DNA of 64,000 nucleotides from positions 1-64,000 of the forward strand of contig WRCH01000001.1 of assembly GCA_009784115.1 (NCBI GenBank), given 5' to 3'. The number at the start of each line of letters is the position of its first letter. Position 1 is the stretch's first letter. Of this stretch, positions 48,655 to 58,000 are shown piece after piece. Source of the DNA: Chitinispirillia bacterium (GTDB taxonomy: Bacteria > Fibrobacterota > Chitinivibrionia > Chitinivibrionales > Chitinispirillaceae). The translations under genes and the position numbers were made by a program. Below the pieces are notes generated by a model. That model ran no database searches and was not told the DNA's origin. It was given only the letters and a program-made list of their open reading frames with translations.

Positions 48655-49794
48655 ATGTCAAAAACACTTAACCTGAAAAATCTTTCCCTTCCGCAAATCG
48701 AAGATTTCGTTTTAAATCTGGGCGCCAAAAAGTTTCACGGCCGCCAGCTTTATAAATGGATCTATCAAAAACGCCTAAGCAGTTTTGATGATATGACCAA
48801 TATGGCCAAACCGTTCAGAGCACAGCTTCATGAATGCGCAAGTATCAATAAACTTGAGCCGCGCAGTGTGATTGAGTCGCGTTTTGGTGATGCTGTGAAG
48901 TTCGGGTTCGCGCTTTGCGAATCGGAACATATCGCCGAGAGTGTGTTGCTTATTGATGATAATCGAAGAACCGCCTGTATCTCAAGTCAATTAGGATGCG
49001 CTCTTGGATGTACGTTTTGTGAGACGGGGAAATTAGGGTTCATACGCAACTTGACTCAGGAAGAGATTATCGGTCAATTGATAGGTATCAACGATTATCT
49101 TATTAGTAAAGGTGACAAGCTAATCACAAATATTGTTTTTATGGGTATGGGTGAAGCGCTCAGTAACTATGATAATTTTTTATCATCATTATCAATAATT
49201 ATGGCTGAGGATGGATTTAACATTGGAGCGCGCAGAATAACCGTATCCACAGCCGGAGTCATCCCATCCATTGAACGATTGATAAAAGAGGATTTGACAA
49301 TTGGCTTGGCGATCTCTCTTAACGCGTGGAACAATGAGCTGCGCAATAGTTATATGCCGATAAACCGCAAATATCCAATCGAACAGCTTGTTGAGATCGC
49401 AAAAAAATATCACAATAAAACGGGCAGAAGAGTCACTTTTGAATATGTGTTGATTACTGGCGTAACCGATACCCCTGCCGCTGCCGCTGCGCTCCATGCG
49501 CTTCTTGGCGGATTTCCATGCAAAATAAATCTCATACCTGTAAATCCCGCGGGAAACAAAGAGTACAATTCGCCTGATGAACGTCATGTAGTTCGTTTCT
49601 CAGAAGAACTCCACCGCAAAGGTCTCGCCGCAACAATCCGGCGCAGCCGCGGGCAGGATATCAGCGGAGCTTGCGGACAGCTTACGGGCAGCAGCATTAA
49701 CAGTTATACTGGTACACGGCACGCAGGGCCGGCTCTGTTGCTTAGCGGCACAGTGCAGACGCGTACCGTACACATCAAAACGCAAATTGAATAG
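48655..49794 (+). CDS. rlmN: Dual-specificity RNA methyltransferase RlmN (radical SAM), C-terminus extended by a repeat
   Basis: SQLGCALGCTFCETGKLGFIRNLT; FMGMGEALSNYDN; RRSRGQDISGACGQL; last ~30 aa encoded by element G. Confidence 0.93.
   Translation: MSKTLNLKNLSLPQIEDFVLNLGAKKFHGRQLYKWIYQKRLSSFDDMTNMAKPFRAQLHECASINKLEPRSVIESRFGDAVKFGFALCESEHIAESVLLIDDNRRTACISSQLGCALGCTFCETGKLGFIRNLTQEEIIGQLIGINDYLISKGDKLITNIVFMGMGEALSNYDNFLSSLSIIMAEDGFNIGARRITVSTAGVIPSIERLIKEDLTIGLAISLNAWNNELRNSYMPINRKYPIEQLVEIAKKYHNKTGRRVTFEYVLITGVTDTPAAAAALHALLGGFPCKINLIPVNPAGNKEYNSPDERHVVRFSEELHRKGLAATIRRSRGQDISGACGQLTGSSINSYTGTRHAGPALLLSGTVQTRTVHIKTQIE
49705..49770 (-). repeat. Long-hairpin family I, element G (deleted form) inside the rlmN 3' end
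   Basis: Minus sense ACGCGTCTGCACTGTGCCGCTAAGCAACAGAGCCGGCCCTGCGTGCCGTGTACCAGTATAA. Confidence 0.75.
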
Positions 49795-49820
49795 ATGATT
49801 GACATACTGTGATACAGTGT

Positions 49821-52475
49821 TCAATCCGCAATCTCTTCCGGTGATATTTGACTGACCGGAACAGAGGGCGGCTGTATTCCGCAGTTTTCACTTTGCGGAG
49901 TTACCCGTTTTAAATACTCTTCGTACCGGCTGAAATATCCCTCGCGCGGCTTTACTTTTACTCCTGCGTTTTTAAGAAGCGCGGTTGTAATAAAACGGTG
50001 CTGGGATTTACCGTCTCGCGGGCCTGTAAACTGCTGGTTCCCTTCGGCGATGCACGATATTGTAATGTCTTTTATCTCTGAAGGAAAATTTTCGTTTCCG
50101 CCGAAGCGCGACATGTCAACCCGCAAAACCGCGTTCCATATGCAGTAGTTAGTGCGCTTAGCGCTTGAGGCGTCAACATTGAAAGGACGCAGAATATCAT
50201 CTGTAGTACCGCTCTTTGCAAAGTTTGAAAGCGGTTCATCAAGATAGAAAGCGTCGTCATCGAATTTATCCGAACTGTAAACAGGATCATCCCCAAAATC
50301 ATCATAAAAAACATCAAACTCGCTGAGTCCCTCCCACCTGCTGCCAATTAGCCGTTTGTGAAGCCCAAGCAGAGTAGGACGGATTGTATTGATATCTGTA
50401 AATGGATGATAACGCCTTATAGTATCATTAAGAGCAACATCCACCCCGTTAAGCTGTATTGACTCTATCACTAAAGAGTTGCGCTGCGCCGGCCGATCGA
50501 TAAGATCATTATTGTAAAGCACATTAAAGAGATGCATCTGCTCATATAGAGATTTCTCAAGAGTGCCAAGCGCCACAGAATAGAGGCTGTCGGACACCGC
50601 GATTCTTCTATTTCCCTGCATCATACTGTCAACCGGCACACCGGTGATGCGGCACAGCTCTTTATACACTCTGACCCCGGTTACAGATTGCAACCGAAGT
50701 TCATCACGCACTCTCGCAAGCGCTCCCACACGGTAGAAAAAATTAACAAGAGGGAACGCGCCTTCCGCGATACCGCCATTGTCATATAAACGGCGGTTGA
50801 GCCGGTAAAGCGTCTCTGCCCCAAGTATGTTATTCGACGTTGTAAGCAGATCAAAAACGTATTGGCACCCTTCAAACTTTCTGCCGAAGTTATGCACCGG
50901 CCACCCCCGGCCCCTCACAGCGCTTTGATCAAACACAACGCCGACCGGCCTGTTGCCCTGATACGATATTGTACGGCTCCAGGGAACATTTTCGGTTACG
51001 GGCAGCGCGTCTGTCCAGCGGCTGTGGGGTTGAAATACCCCAAGGTCATAATTGAGAGCGTTAAAGAGCGGCTTTGCCAAAGAGGAACCGTTGGGGATGC
51101 GGTTTCTCAATAAACAGTTAAGCCGTGAACCGAGCCTGTCTCTTGAATGGTAAGCGAGAAGTTTTCCTGTTTGTGAACACATGACCGAGTACGCGAAATA
51201 CTGCTCACGGACTGTTCTGCGTCCATCGCCAGCGGTAATGGTATCCGCGCCGTAACCTCTCCCGTTAATCTCTTTTTCAAGCATCTGCTGCAGCGCAAGA
51301 TCAATGGTAAGTTTTATAGTAAGGTTGCCTTTGCGCCTTACAAGCGAATTGGGGTCTATGAGATCCATCTGCGCGATTTGGGTTGCGCTTGAACGGTTTT
51401 GGCGCAGTGTGAGGAGCCAAAACTCGTTCGCCAAATCTACAAGCGGGCCGTGCTCTCCCTCTATGCGTTTGGGACGGCTGAATGTGAGTTCGTCAATCTG
51501 AGCCAGCGCCTCTTCCTGTTTTTGTTTATCCCACCCAAGCGCGCCCGCCATTCTCTCCATGTCAATACGGCACTGCGCGGCGATTTTAGGCTTAACATTG
51601 CGCCCCCACTTTACCATACGCGCAAGATAGATACACTCCGCGTCACTAAGCTCGTGCAGCTCTTTTTCAAAGAGTCCTTTGGCGATATCTTTATAGCCGA
51701 TAAGACCAAAGTCACTTGTTACCGCGTGGTTCATGTAAACTTCGAGAATCTCGTCTGCCGTATACATTTTTCTTAAAGCAACAGCGAGACGCAGTTCACG
51801 CATCTTGCGGTTTACACTGTTTGACACATGGCGCTGACCGGTCTCATCAAGCCGCGACAAAAAAAGTTTTGCCGTCTGCTGAGTAATGGTAGAGGTTCCT
51901 CTTGGAGTTCCTTTTTTCCCTGTAGTAACATACTCATAAACCGCGCGCAGACCTGCACGGAAAAAGCTGTCAAACTCAATCCCAAGAGTGTTTTTGCGGT
52001 AATTTTTATCCTCAGCAGCTATAAGCGCGTCAACTAAAACCTGAGGAAACTCATCTATATGTCCGCGCTGGTGGTCGGTTCTAATCCGCGTTATCACGCG
52101 GTCTCTGCGGTCGGTTATAAGAATGGTGTTCGAGTACTCGCGCACTTCGTTGAGATACTTTACAACTGATAACGACGGATAGTCGTCAACAACAATACCG
52201 CTAAAAATCCTCTCCTCGTTCTGCAAATCTTTTTTGTCGGTGATTCTTTGCGCCTCAAGCTCCATCGCCTTGTCCATGAGTACGTCCTGCCATCCGGCGC
52301 CGTACTCTCTAGAAAGAAGCCCGCGTTTCTCAAGCTCAACAAGCCTTGCTCCCTCACGCTCGAAATACCAGTTAAAGGCAAAGCGAGTCCCAAAATAGGC
52401 GGGAATAGTACCCGCGGCTGCAATTATAAGCAAAATTAATAATATTTTTAAAAACTTCATACCTGAAAAATACAT
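49821..52475 (-). CDS. Class A penicillin-binding protein (transglycosylase plus divergent transpeptidase)
   Basis: DALIAAEDKNYRKNTLGIEF, GTSTITQQTAKLF, RKMRELRLAVALRKMYTADEILEVYMN; transpeptidase-like SLAK, SNN, KSGT. Confidence 0.88.
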   Translation of the reverse strand: MYFSGMKFLKILLILLIIAAAGTIPAYFGTRFAFNWYFEREGARLVELEKRGLLSREYGAGWQDVLMDKAMELEAQRITDKKDLQNEERIFSGIVVDDYPSLSVVKYLNEVREYSNTILITDRRDRVITRIRTDHQRGHIDEFPQVLVDALIAAEDKNYRKNTLGIEFDSFFRAGLRAVYEYVTTGKKGTPRGTSTITQQTAKLFLSRLDETGQRHVSNSVNRKMRELRLAVALRKMYTADEILEVYMNHAVTSDFGLIGYKDIAKGLFEKELHELSDAECIYLARMVKWGRNVKPKIAAQCRIDMERMAGALGWDKQKQEEALAQIDELTFSRPKRIEGEHGPLVDLANEFWLLTLRQNRSSATQIAQMDLIDPNSLVRRKGNLTIKLTIDLALQQMLEKEINGRGYGADTITAGDGRRTVREQYFAYSVMCSQTGKLLAYHSRDRLGSRLNCLLRNRIPNGSSLAKPLFNALNYDLGVFQPHSRWTDALPVTENVPWSRTISYQGNRPVGVVFDQSAVRGRGWPVHNFGRKFEGCQYVFDLLTTSNNILGAETLYRLNRRLYDNGGIAEGAFPLVNFFYRVGALARVRDELRLQSVTGVRVYKELCRITGVPVDSMMQGNRRIAVSDSLYSVALGTLEKSLYEQMHLFNVLYNNDLIDRPAQRNSLVIESIQLNGVDVALNDTIRRYHPFTDINTIRPTLLGLHKRLIGSRWEGLSEFDVFYDDFGDDPVYSSDKFDDDAFYLDEPLSNFAKSGTTDDILRPFNVDASSAKRTNYCIWNAVLRVDMSRFGGNENFPSEIKDITISCIAEGNQQFTGPRDGKSQHRFITTALLKNAGVKVKPREGYFSRYEEYLKRVTPQSENCGIQPPSVPVSQISPEEIAD

Positions 52476-52508
52476 TATGCGAAATGGTGAGATAAACTGC
52501 GGGGCAGA

Positions 52509-53603
52509 TCAGCGGCCAAAAAGCCAGCCTGCTCCTATGCTGAATTGATAGAGACTGCCTTTGTCCTCATCCGCGAAATTTGTAAGGCCGTATACTCCGC
52601 GGCCATCAATGAAAATATTTTTTGTGATGTACAAACTCATCCCAGCGGCAAGACCAAAATCTATGGATGATCTCTCATCAAAATCAAACTTCCCGCCGTC
52701 CTCACGCTTTGTTTTCGCGTTAAACGGTACATCTGCCTGCACGCCGAAAGAGAGATGCAGGGGAGTATCAGCGAGTTTCAAATCAAACTTAAGAGGAAAC
52801 GTAAGCGCCAGCTCATTTATGGAGGCGATATCATCCATCGAACTAAAAGGAACGCGGCAGGCAAAACCCGGAGCGGTATAAAGCGCAAGCATCCGCGTCA
52901 GCCCGATAAAAACCGGAATCTGAATCTCACAGCCGATATCACGGCCAACGTAACCGTACTTGCTGCCGTAATCTGTATGACGCATCTGCATGTTGACAAA
53001 ATCAAAATGTTCTACCCGTACGCTCATATCCTTTGCGGATGAGAGATTAGCGGCGCCGCGTAAACCAATTTGGTGATTGCGCCGCGGGTGCTTCACTGGA
53101 GCGGCAGGTTCAGGCTCGGGCTCGGGTTCAGGTTCGACAGGTTCCTCAACAACTAATTGCGATTCGGGCTCAGGTACCGCAACCTGAATGACCGGTTCAG
53201 GTTTTGGAGCTTCCGCTGCGGCTTCAATAATTACCGGCGGCAGACCGGGGCCGCAGAGCCCCAAGTTTTGGCTGGATTTGGTGTCTATCCAGTAATCAAA
53301 TCCTTTCGGCGCAAGCTCCTTTGCTACAAAATCTTGCGCTTCTGAAATGCTGTCGAAACAGCCGGTGCGTACACGGTAGTATCTGCCGATAAGCCGTGCC
53401 GGATTTTGAACCGGTTCAACGTACACTTCGTATCCTTTAGCTCTGAGTTTTGCGGCTTTTCTGTTAGCGTGGCTTATAGATTTAGTCGCGAGAACCTGCA
53501 CTGCGTAGCGGTCAATAAGGGTTGATTCCGATTGAACCGGTTGTGCGTTGATGATTGATGTTAATGTCAATATAAAACACGTGATAATTAATATTATTTT
53601 CAC
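52509..53603 (-). CDS. SPOR-domain outer membrane protein
   Basis: YAVQVLATKSISHANRKAAKLRAKGYEVYVEPV...RVRTGCFDSISEAQDF; Glu/Pro linker; C-terminal beta-barrel. Confidence 0.8.
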   Translation of the reverse strand: MKIILIITCFILTLTSIINAQPVQSESTLIDRYAVQVLATKSISHANRKAAKLRAKGYEVYVEPVQNPARLIGRYYRVRTGCFDSISEAQDFVAKELAPKGFDYWIDTKSSQNLGLCGPGLPPVIIEAAAEAPKPEPVIQVAVPEPESQLVVEEPVEPEPEPEPEPAAPVKHPRRNHQIGLRGAANLSSAKDMSVRVEHFDFVNMQMRHTDYGSKYGYVGRDIGCEIQIPVFIGLTRMLALYTAPGFACRVPFSSMDDIASINELALTFPLKFDLKLADTPLHLSFGVQADVPFNAKTKREDGGKFDFDERSSIDFGLAAGMSLYITKNIFIDGRGVYGLTNFADEDKGSLYQFSIGAGWLFGR

Positions 53604-54868
53604 GGCTTCACCTCTTCAAATTCAGCGCTGACGGTTTTATTATCGGTGATGAAATCTCCGCTGCGCGGATTAGCTGTTGATCCGTCGCTCCATTTTACAA
53701 AACGCCAGCCGGACTGCGCCGCCGCTTCTATCTGCGGAGCGTAAGCGGCGTGCACGACCGGTTGATGGTAGAGATGCAGATCACTCTCCAAAACACCGTC
53801 CACAACCAAGCGTCCGCCGTTTTTAGCGTAATATGTCACAAGCCAAAAAAGCGGCTCTCTGTTGACAATCAAGCGCGGATAAGAAACACCCTCCGATATA
53901 CTCCACGCGGAAGTAAAATCCCATCTCTCAAAAGTCGCGCGTCTTCTCATTTGGCTTGTAGATCTTCCCATTCCACCGGCAGACGTTCTCTGCTCAGATA
54001 CGTCTATATCCCAAAAAGAGCGATTCACAGACGCCTTTGTGATATAGTCTCCGTTTGCGTCTTTACCCCAAACAGTACTTGATGGGGCTGACAAAACGAA
54101 ATCATCGCCGATAAGTCCGCCCGCAAGACCTCTATTTCCAGCTGTGACTTTACCGGCAGCGTAGCAATCCGAAACAGTACCGCCAAAAACACGGCCCGCA
54201 AGTCCGCCGACTCTGCTTGTACCGTTTACACTGCCGACGGCGTACGACTGCGATATCTCACCCTTTGGAGCGATCGTCAAAAAGCCGACAAGACCGCCGA
54301 CATTTTCCCTGCCGTCAACTACCGCATATGAATGACTATTACTGATTATCCCGCCGTTCACACCAACAAGACCGCCCGCGCTGCTCTCCTGACGGCTCGC
54401 TTTAACCGTACCGCTGCCAAAGCATCCATCTACAGTCCCGTAATTTACACCTGCAATCGTTCCGACCGTATGATGACCGATGATCTCCGCATTGTCAACA
54501 CCAATACCGCGGACGATACCATCCTCGCCTATCACGCCAAACAGACCGACGATACCGCTATTAGGGCGGTTGATGTAGAGATTGCTGATGACAAACGTGC
54601 GTCCCTGCGCGGCGTAAAATTCACCTGTAAACGGAGCCGCCGCCGTGCCTATAGGCGTAAAACCGGCGCCGCTTCGTGTAGATGACGCGTCAATATCGCC
54701 GGTTAATTCGTAAACGCCGTTGAGCGGATAACCGGTTGTTCCGATTTTTTGCAGGCCGGCAATGGTTGTTATGTGTATGATATTTTGTGTTTGTGCGATT
54801 ATGCCGGATGTCAATAATAATATGATAACGATAATCGGCGTGTATTTTTTGTTGATTTTGATTGACAT
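53600..54868 (-). CDS. GLUG-motif secreted protein with C-terminal InlB-B-like repeat
   Basis: Repeated VGGLVGxNxGxISxSYAxGxV motifs; GGRLVVDGVLES...GWRFVKWSDGSTANP. Confidence 0.85.
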   Translation of the reverse strand: MSIKINKKYTPIIVIILLLTSGIIAQTQNIIHITTIAGLQKIGTTGYPLNGVYELTGDIDASSTRSGAGFTPIGTAAAPFTGEFYAAQGRTFVISNLYINRPNSGIVGLFGVIGEDGIVRGIGVDNAEIIGHHTVGTIAGVNYGTVDGCFGSGTVKASRQESSAGGLVGVNGGIISNSHSYAVVDGRENVGGLVGFLTIAPKGEISQSYAVGSVNGTSRVGGLAGRVFGGTVSDCYAAGKVTAGNRGLAGGLIGDDFVLSAPSSTVWGKDANGDYITKASVNRSFWDIDVSEQRTSAGGMGRSTSQMRRRATFERWDFTSAWSISEGVSYPRLIVNREPLFWLVTYYAKNGGRLVVDGVLESDLHLYHQPVVHAAYAPQIEAAAQSGWRFVKWSDGSTANPRSGDFITDNKTVSAEFEEVKP

Positions 54869-54900
54869 TATATACCCTCAATTCCGATAATTCCCGTAAT

Positions 54901-54950
54901 CCCCGGGTTAAAACCCGGGGCTACAGTCTTGCACCCCTAAAGGGGTGCGG
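54901..54950 (-). repeat. Double-hairpin repeat family II (inverted copy)
   Basis: Reverse complement CCCCTTTAGGGGTGC...CCCCGGGTTTTAACCCGGGG. Confidence 0.65.
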
Positions 54951-54965
54951 CCAACATTCCAATTT

Positions 54966-55020
54966 CCCGCGCCTCTTTAGGGGAGCGCAGCATATAGCAC
55001 AGAGTTTCAATCCTGTGCGA
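54966..55020 (+). repeat. Double-hairpin repeat family II (degenerate direct copy)
   Basis: gcctctttaggggagc...gcacagagtttcaatcctgtgc. Confidence 0.55.
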
Positions 55021-55037
55021 ATAATGCGGGGATCATA

Positions 55038-58000
55038 TCACCTTACCCCCACCAACAATTTCACGCGTTCGCGTTTGCCGTCTGCTGTGATTATGGAACC
55101 GCGAATCAAATATGTTCCCTCCGGTACCTTGCGGCTGCGGGTGTCTTTTAAATCCCATGACGCTATACGATGCGTTGATCCGGCTGTGATGCGGTTGTCG
55201 TTGACGTTTATTTTATTCACCGCGTTACCCATCACGTCATATATATTCAATGTTCCGCCTCTTATCATCCCGTTTGTATAGAAAAAATCTACACGGCCCG
55301 ATGATCTCGCAACCGGATTCGGCCCGGCTGTAAACGCAGGCAACATCGAACGCTGCAATACTGCGGGTGCGGCGTCTTGCGGATTGTTATTCTGCGAGAC
55401 GTCGGGCGGCGGCATTGATACCGGCGGCTTGCTGACTATAAATTTACACTCCTCATAGATCATTCTGCCATTTTCAAGAGTCATGATAAGTCCAAAGGGG
55501 ATCTCTGTACCGTTATCCGCGTCTGCTATCACAAGATTATATGCTGCAATACTCGTAGCCGGATCTGTATATATGTCTCTGTTTACCGTATAACCGTGGA
55601 TGGTAATCGCTATTGAAATGATTACCGATGTGTCAACTAAAGGATTGCCGAGATTATCTGCTGCCATCACCCGCATCGCCTGCGCCGTGAATCCGGGAGT
55701 TAAATAACCGCCGAACATATTCATCGCGATGTTATCGTTGCCGTTGTCGGCAGGGATTAATTTTGCCGGTTTAGGTAAATCTATCTTAAATGGATGCGGC
55801 GATGTTACACCGGTGTAATTTCCAATACCCGTTAATATAAACGTACCGCTTCCGGCGTCAGTACCGTTGCTGCCGGTAAATTCTATTGTGTAATCTACTC
55901 CCTTGACAAGATGCTCAAGAGATGAACCCTCTCCCCAAGTTAAATTCGGCGTAATTTCTTCACCTGTGCGGGTACGTTCAAGGGGCGATTCTACATTTAT
56001 AAATATTATGTTTCTGTCGCGCAGGTAAAGCGGGGCGCCGCCGTCTTGGGTGGTGGCAGGGCCTTTTAGAATTGGTAATTTACCGTCAACAATGTGCCAT
56101 TTGTTGGTGTTCCAGTTTAAGGACTCAAAGGAGATCAAGGACGGAAAGGATGGGGATGATGATGTCCAAAAATCGGGATTTACCGCTGTTGTGCCGTTGA
56201 TATTGACGCCGTGTATGCCATCATTGACTTTGCCGGATGCTGTCCAAGACAATGTATCACCGTTTGCATCTGTCATGCGGATAAATGCGTGGTTGTTTTC
56301 TAATGCTGCGTTATTGGTTAAATATCCGATAACACGACCGGCATGTGCGGGCGCGATTAATCGCGCCCCTACGACCGCACCCAATGCTGCGGAATTGTTG
56401 ATGGCGCCGCCATCCACATATCCTGCCAAACCGCCGATATTATTATCACCGGTGATTGACGCTGTGGAATATACGTTTGATATTGCGCTCGACGCTCCGT
56501 GTGCATGCAACGCCCCCGCGATGCCGCCGGTATTTTCGCTGCCGCTAATGCTGCCCGTCACATAAACATCACTAATACTGCCATTGATCAATCTACCCGC
56601 AATACCGCCGACATTATCCCCTGCGCTAATGCTAATCTGCACAAGACCGGCATTCTCTATGATACCGCCGTCAACAACTCCGAACAATCCTGCGTCTTCA
56701 AGAGTATTATCGTTGATATGCAGTCCAATAACTGCATAACCCTCACCGCTGAAATTTCCGCGGAATGGATTTGCGTCAGTGCCTATCGGGACCCACTGGT
56801 GCTGGGGATTGTTGTAGCGCGAAAGGTCTATGTCGTTAGCGAGAACGTAATAATTATCCGCGTATAAAGCGACAGTGTTGGACTCATTATCACGCACCGC
56901 TATCGCAAGACCGGCGAGTTCTTCTGCTGTGGTGATGGTGCAGGGGTCACTGCTTGTGCCGCAAGTGTGCCATTGGGAGGGCACGGGGGCCAAAGAGAAA
57001 TCCATTGGGATTAGCGCCATTGAGGGTGATGCGTCGTTTGTTAAATGATCGGGCCACGGGTTGTTTTCGGTAAAGAGGGTTGGTGCGTTAGCGCCGGTGT
57101 TATCCCACTTCCACGGAGTGGTGAAGTTGAATGCTGCGCCGTTAGGATGTGCTTCTCCCCATATATCCAATTTTTTGATATCAGCTATGCTTATATCCAA
57201 GCCGTCAACAGCAAAACTCAAATTGTCACCATCACGATCGCATCCATCAAAATTCCCAGCAGGGTCTATATGACTAACTATGGGACAATCTAATAGGGCG
57301 CTAATGGCAGCAGAATTTTTACTGATGCTCATACTAGACCAAGCACGGTTATTCTTCAATTTTTGAGCCCTTCGATCAAAGGCAATACCTGACACCCGCC
57401 CCATATACCCGCCGCTTCTAACACTTTGATTCAATGCTAAACAATTTTCGATCGTTTTGAAATTATTTCCGGCTATTCCGCCCACATCAGCTCCGCCTTC
57501 TACCATACCCAAAGCGTAGCAATTTCTAATAGTGCCGTCGTTACGCCCTGCAATGCCGCCGATACCTTGACCAGCCACAACAGTACCATTTGTTCTTCTG
57601 CCGCTGACAGTAACATTTGTGTAACAATTCTCTATTAAGCCGCCATGATCAACATAATTACTACTGCCAGTATTCCCATTAGCCCCCACAATGCCGCCTA
57701 TATTTTGCGAAAGTATACTGGAGGTGGTACTACTAGTAAAGCGGAGATTAATCGGCCCGCCGGTAACAGAGCTGTTTGAAACAATTACAGAAGCGCTTTC
57801 GATACGTCCCACTATCCCGCCAACACCTGATCTGTGATTATTCTCATGGGTGGCTCCCGTAGAAAAATTAATTGCGTCAATAACAACACGACAGTTCGAA
57901 ACAGTTGCGCTATCGCTCATACGTCCCGCTATACTGCCAATAAAGATACCGGGATTTGTTGCAGCCGTTGTAATATTAAACCGAACACTGTCAAGCCAAA

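Noticed and set aside
28118-49770. CRISPR array hypothesis for the recurring core CCTCACG..CGTGCAGT
   Set aside because: Copies are kilobases apart, in both orientations, each palindromic; no regular spacer structure and no cas genes in the window.
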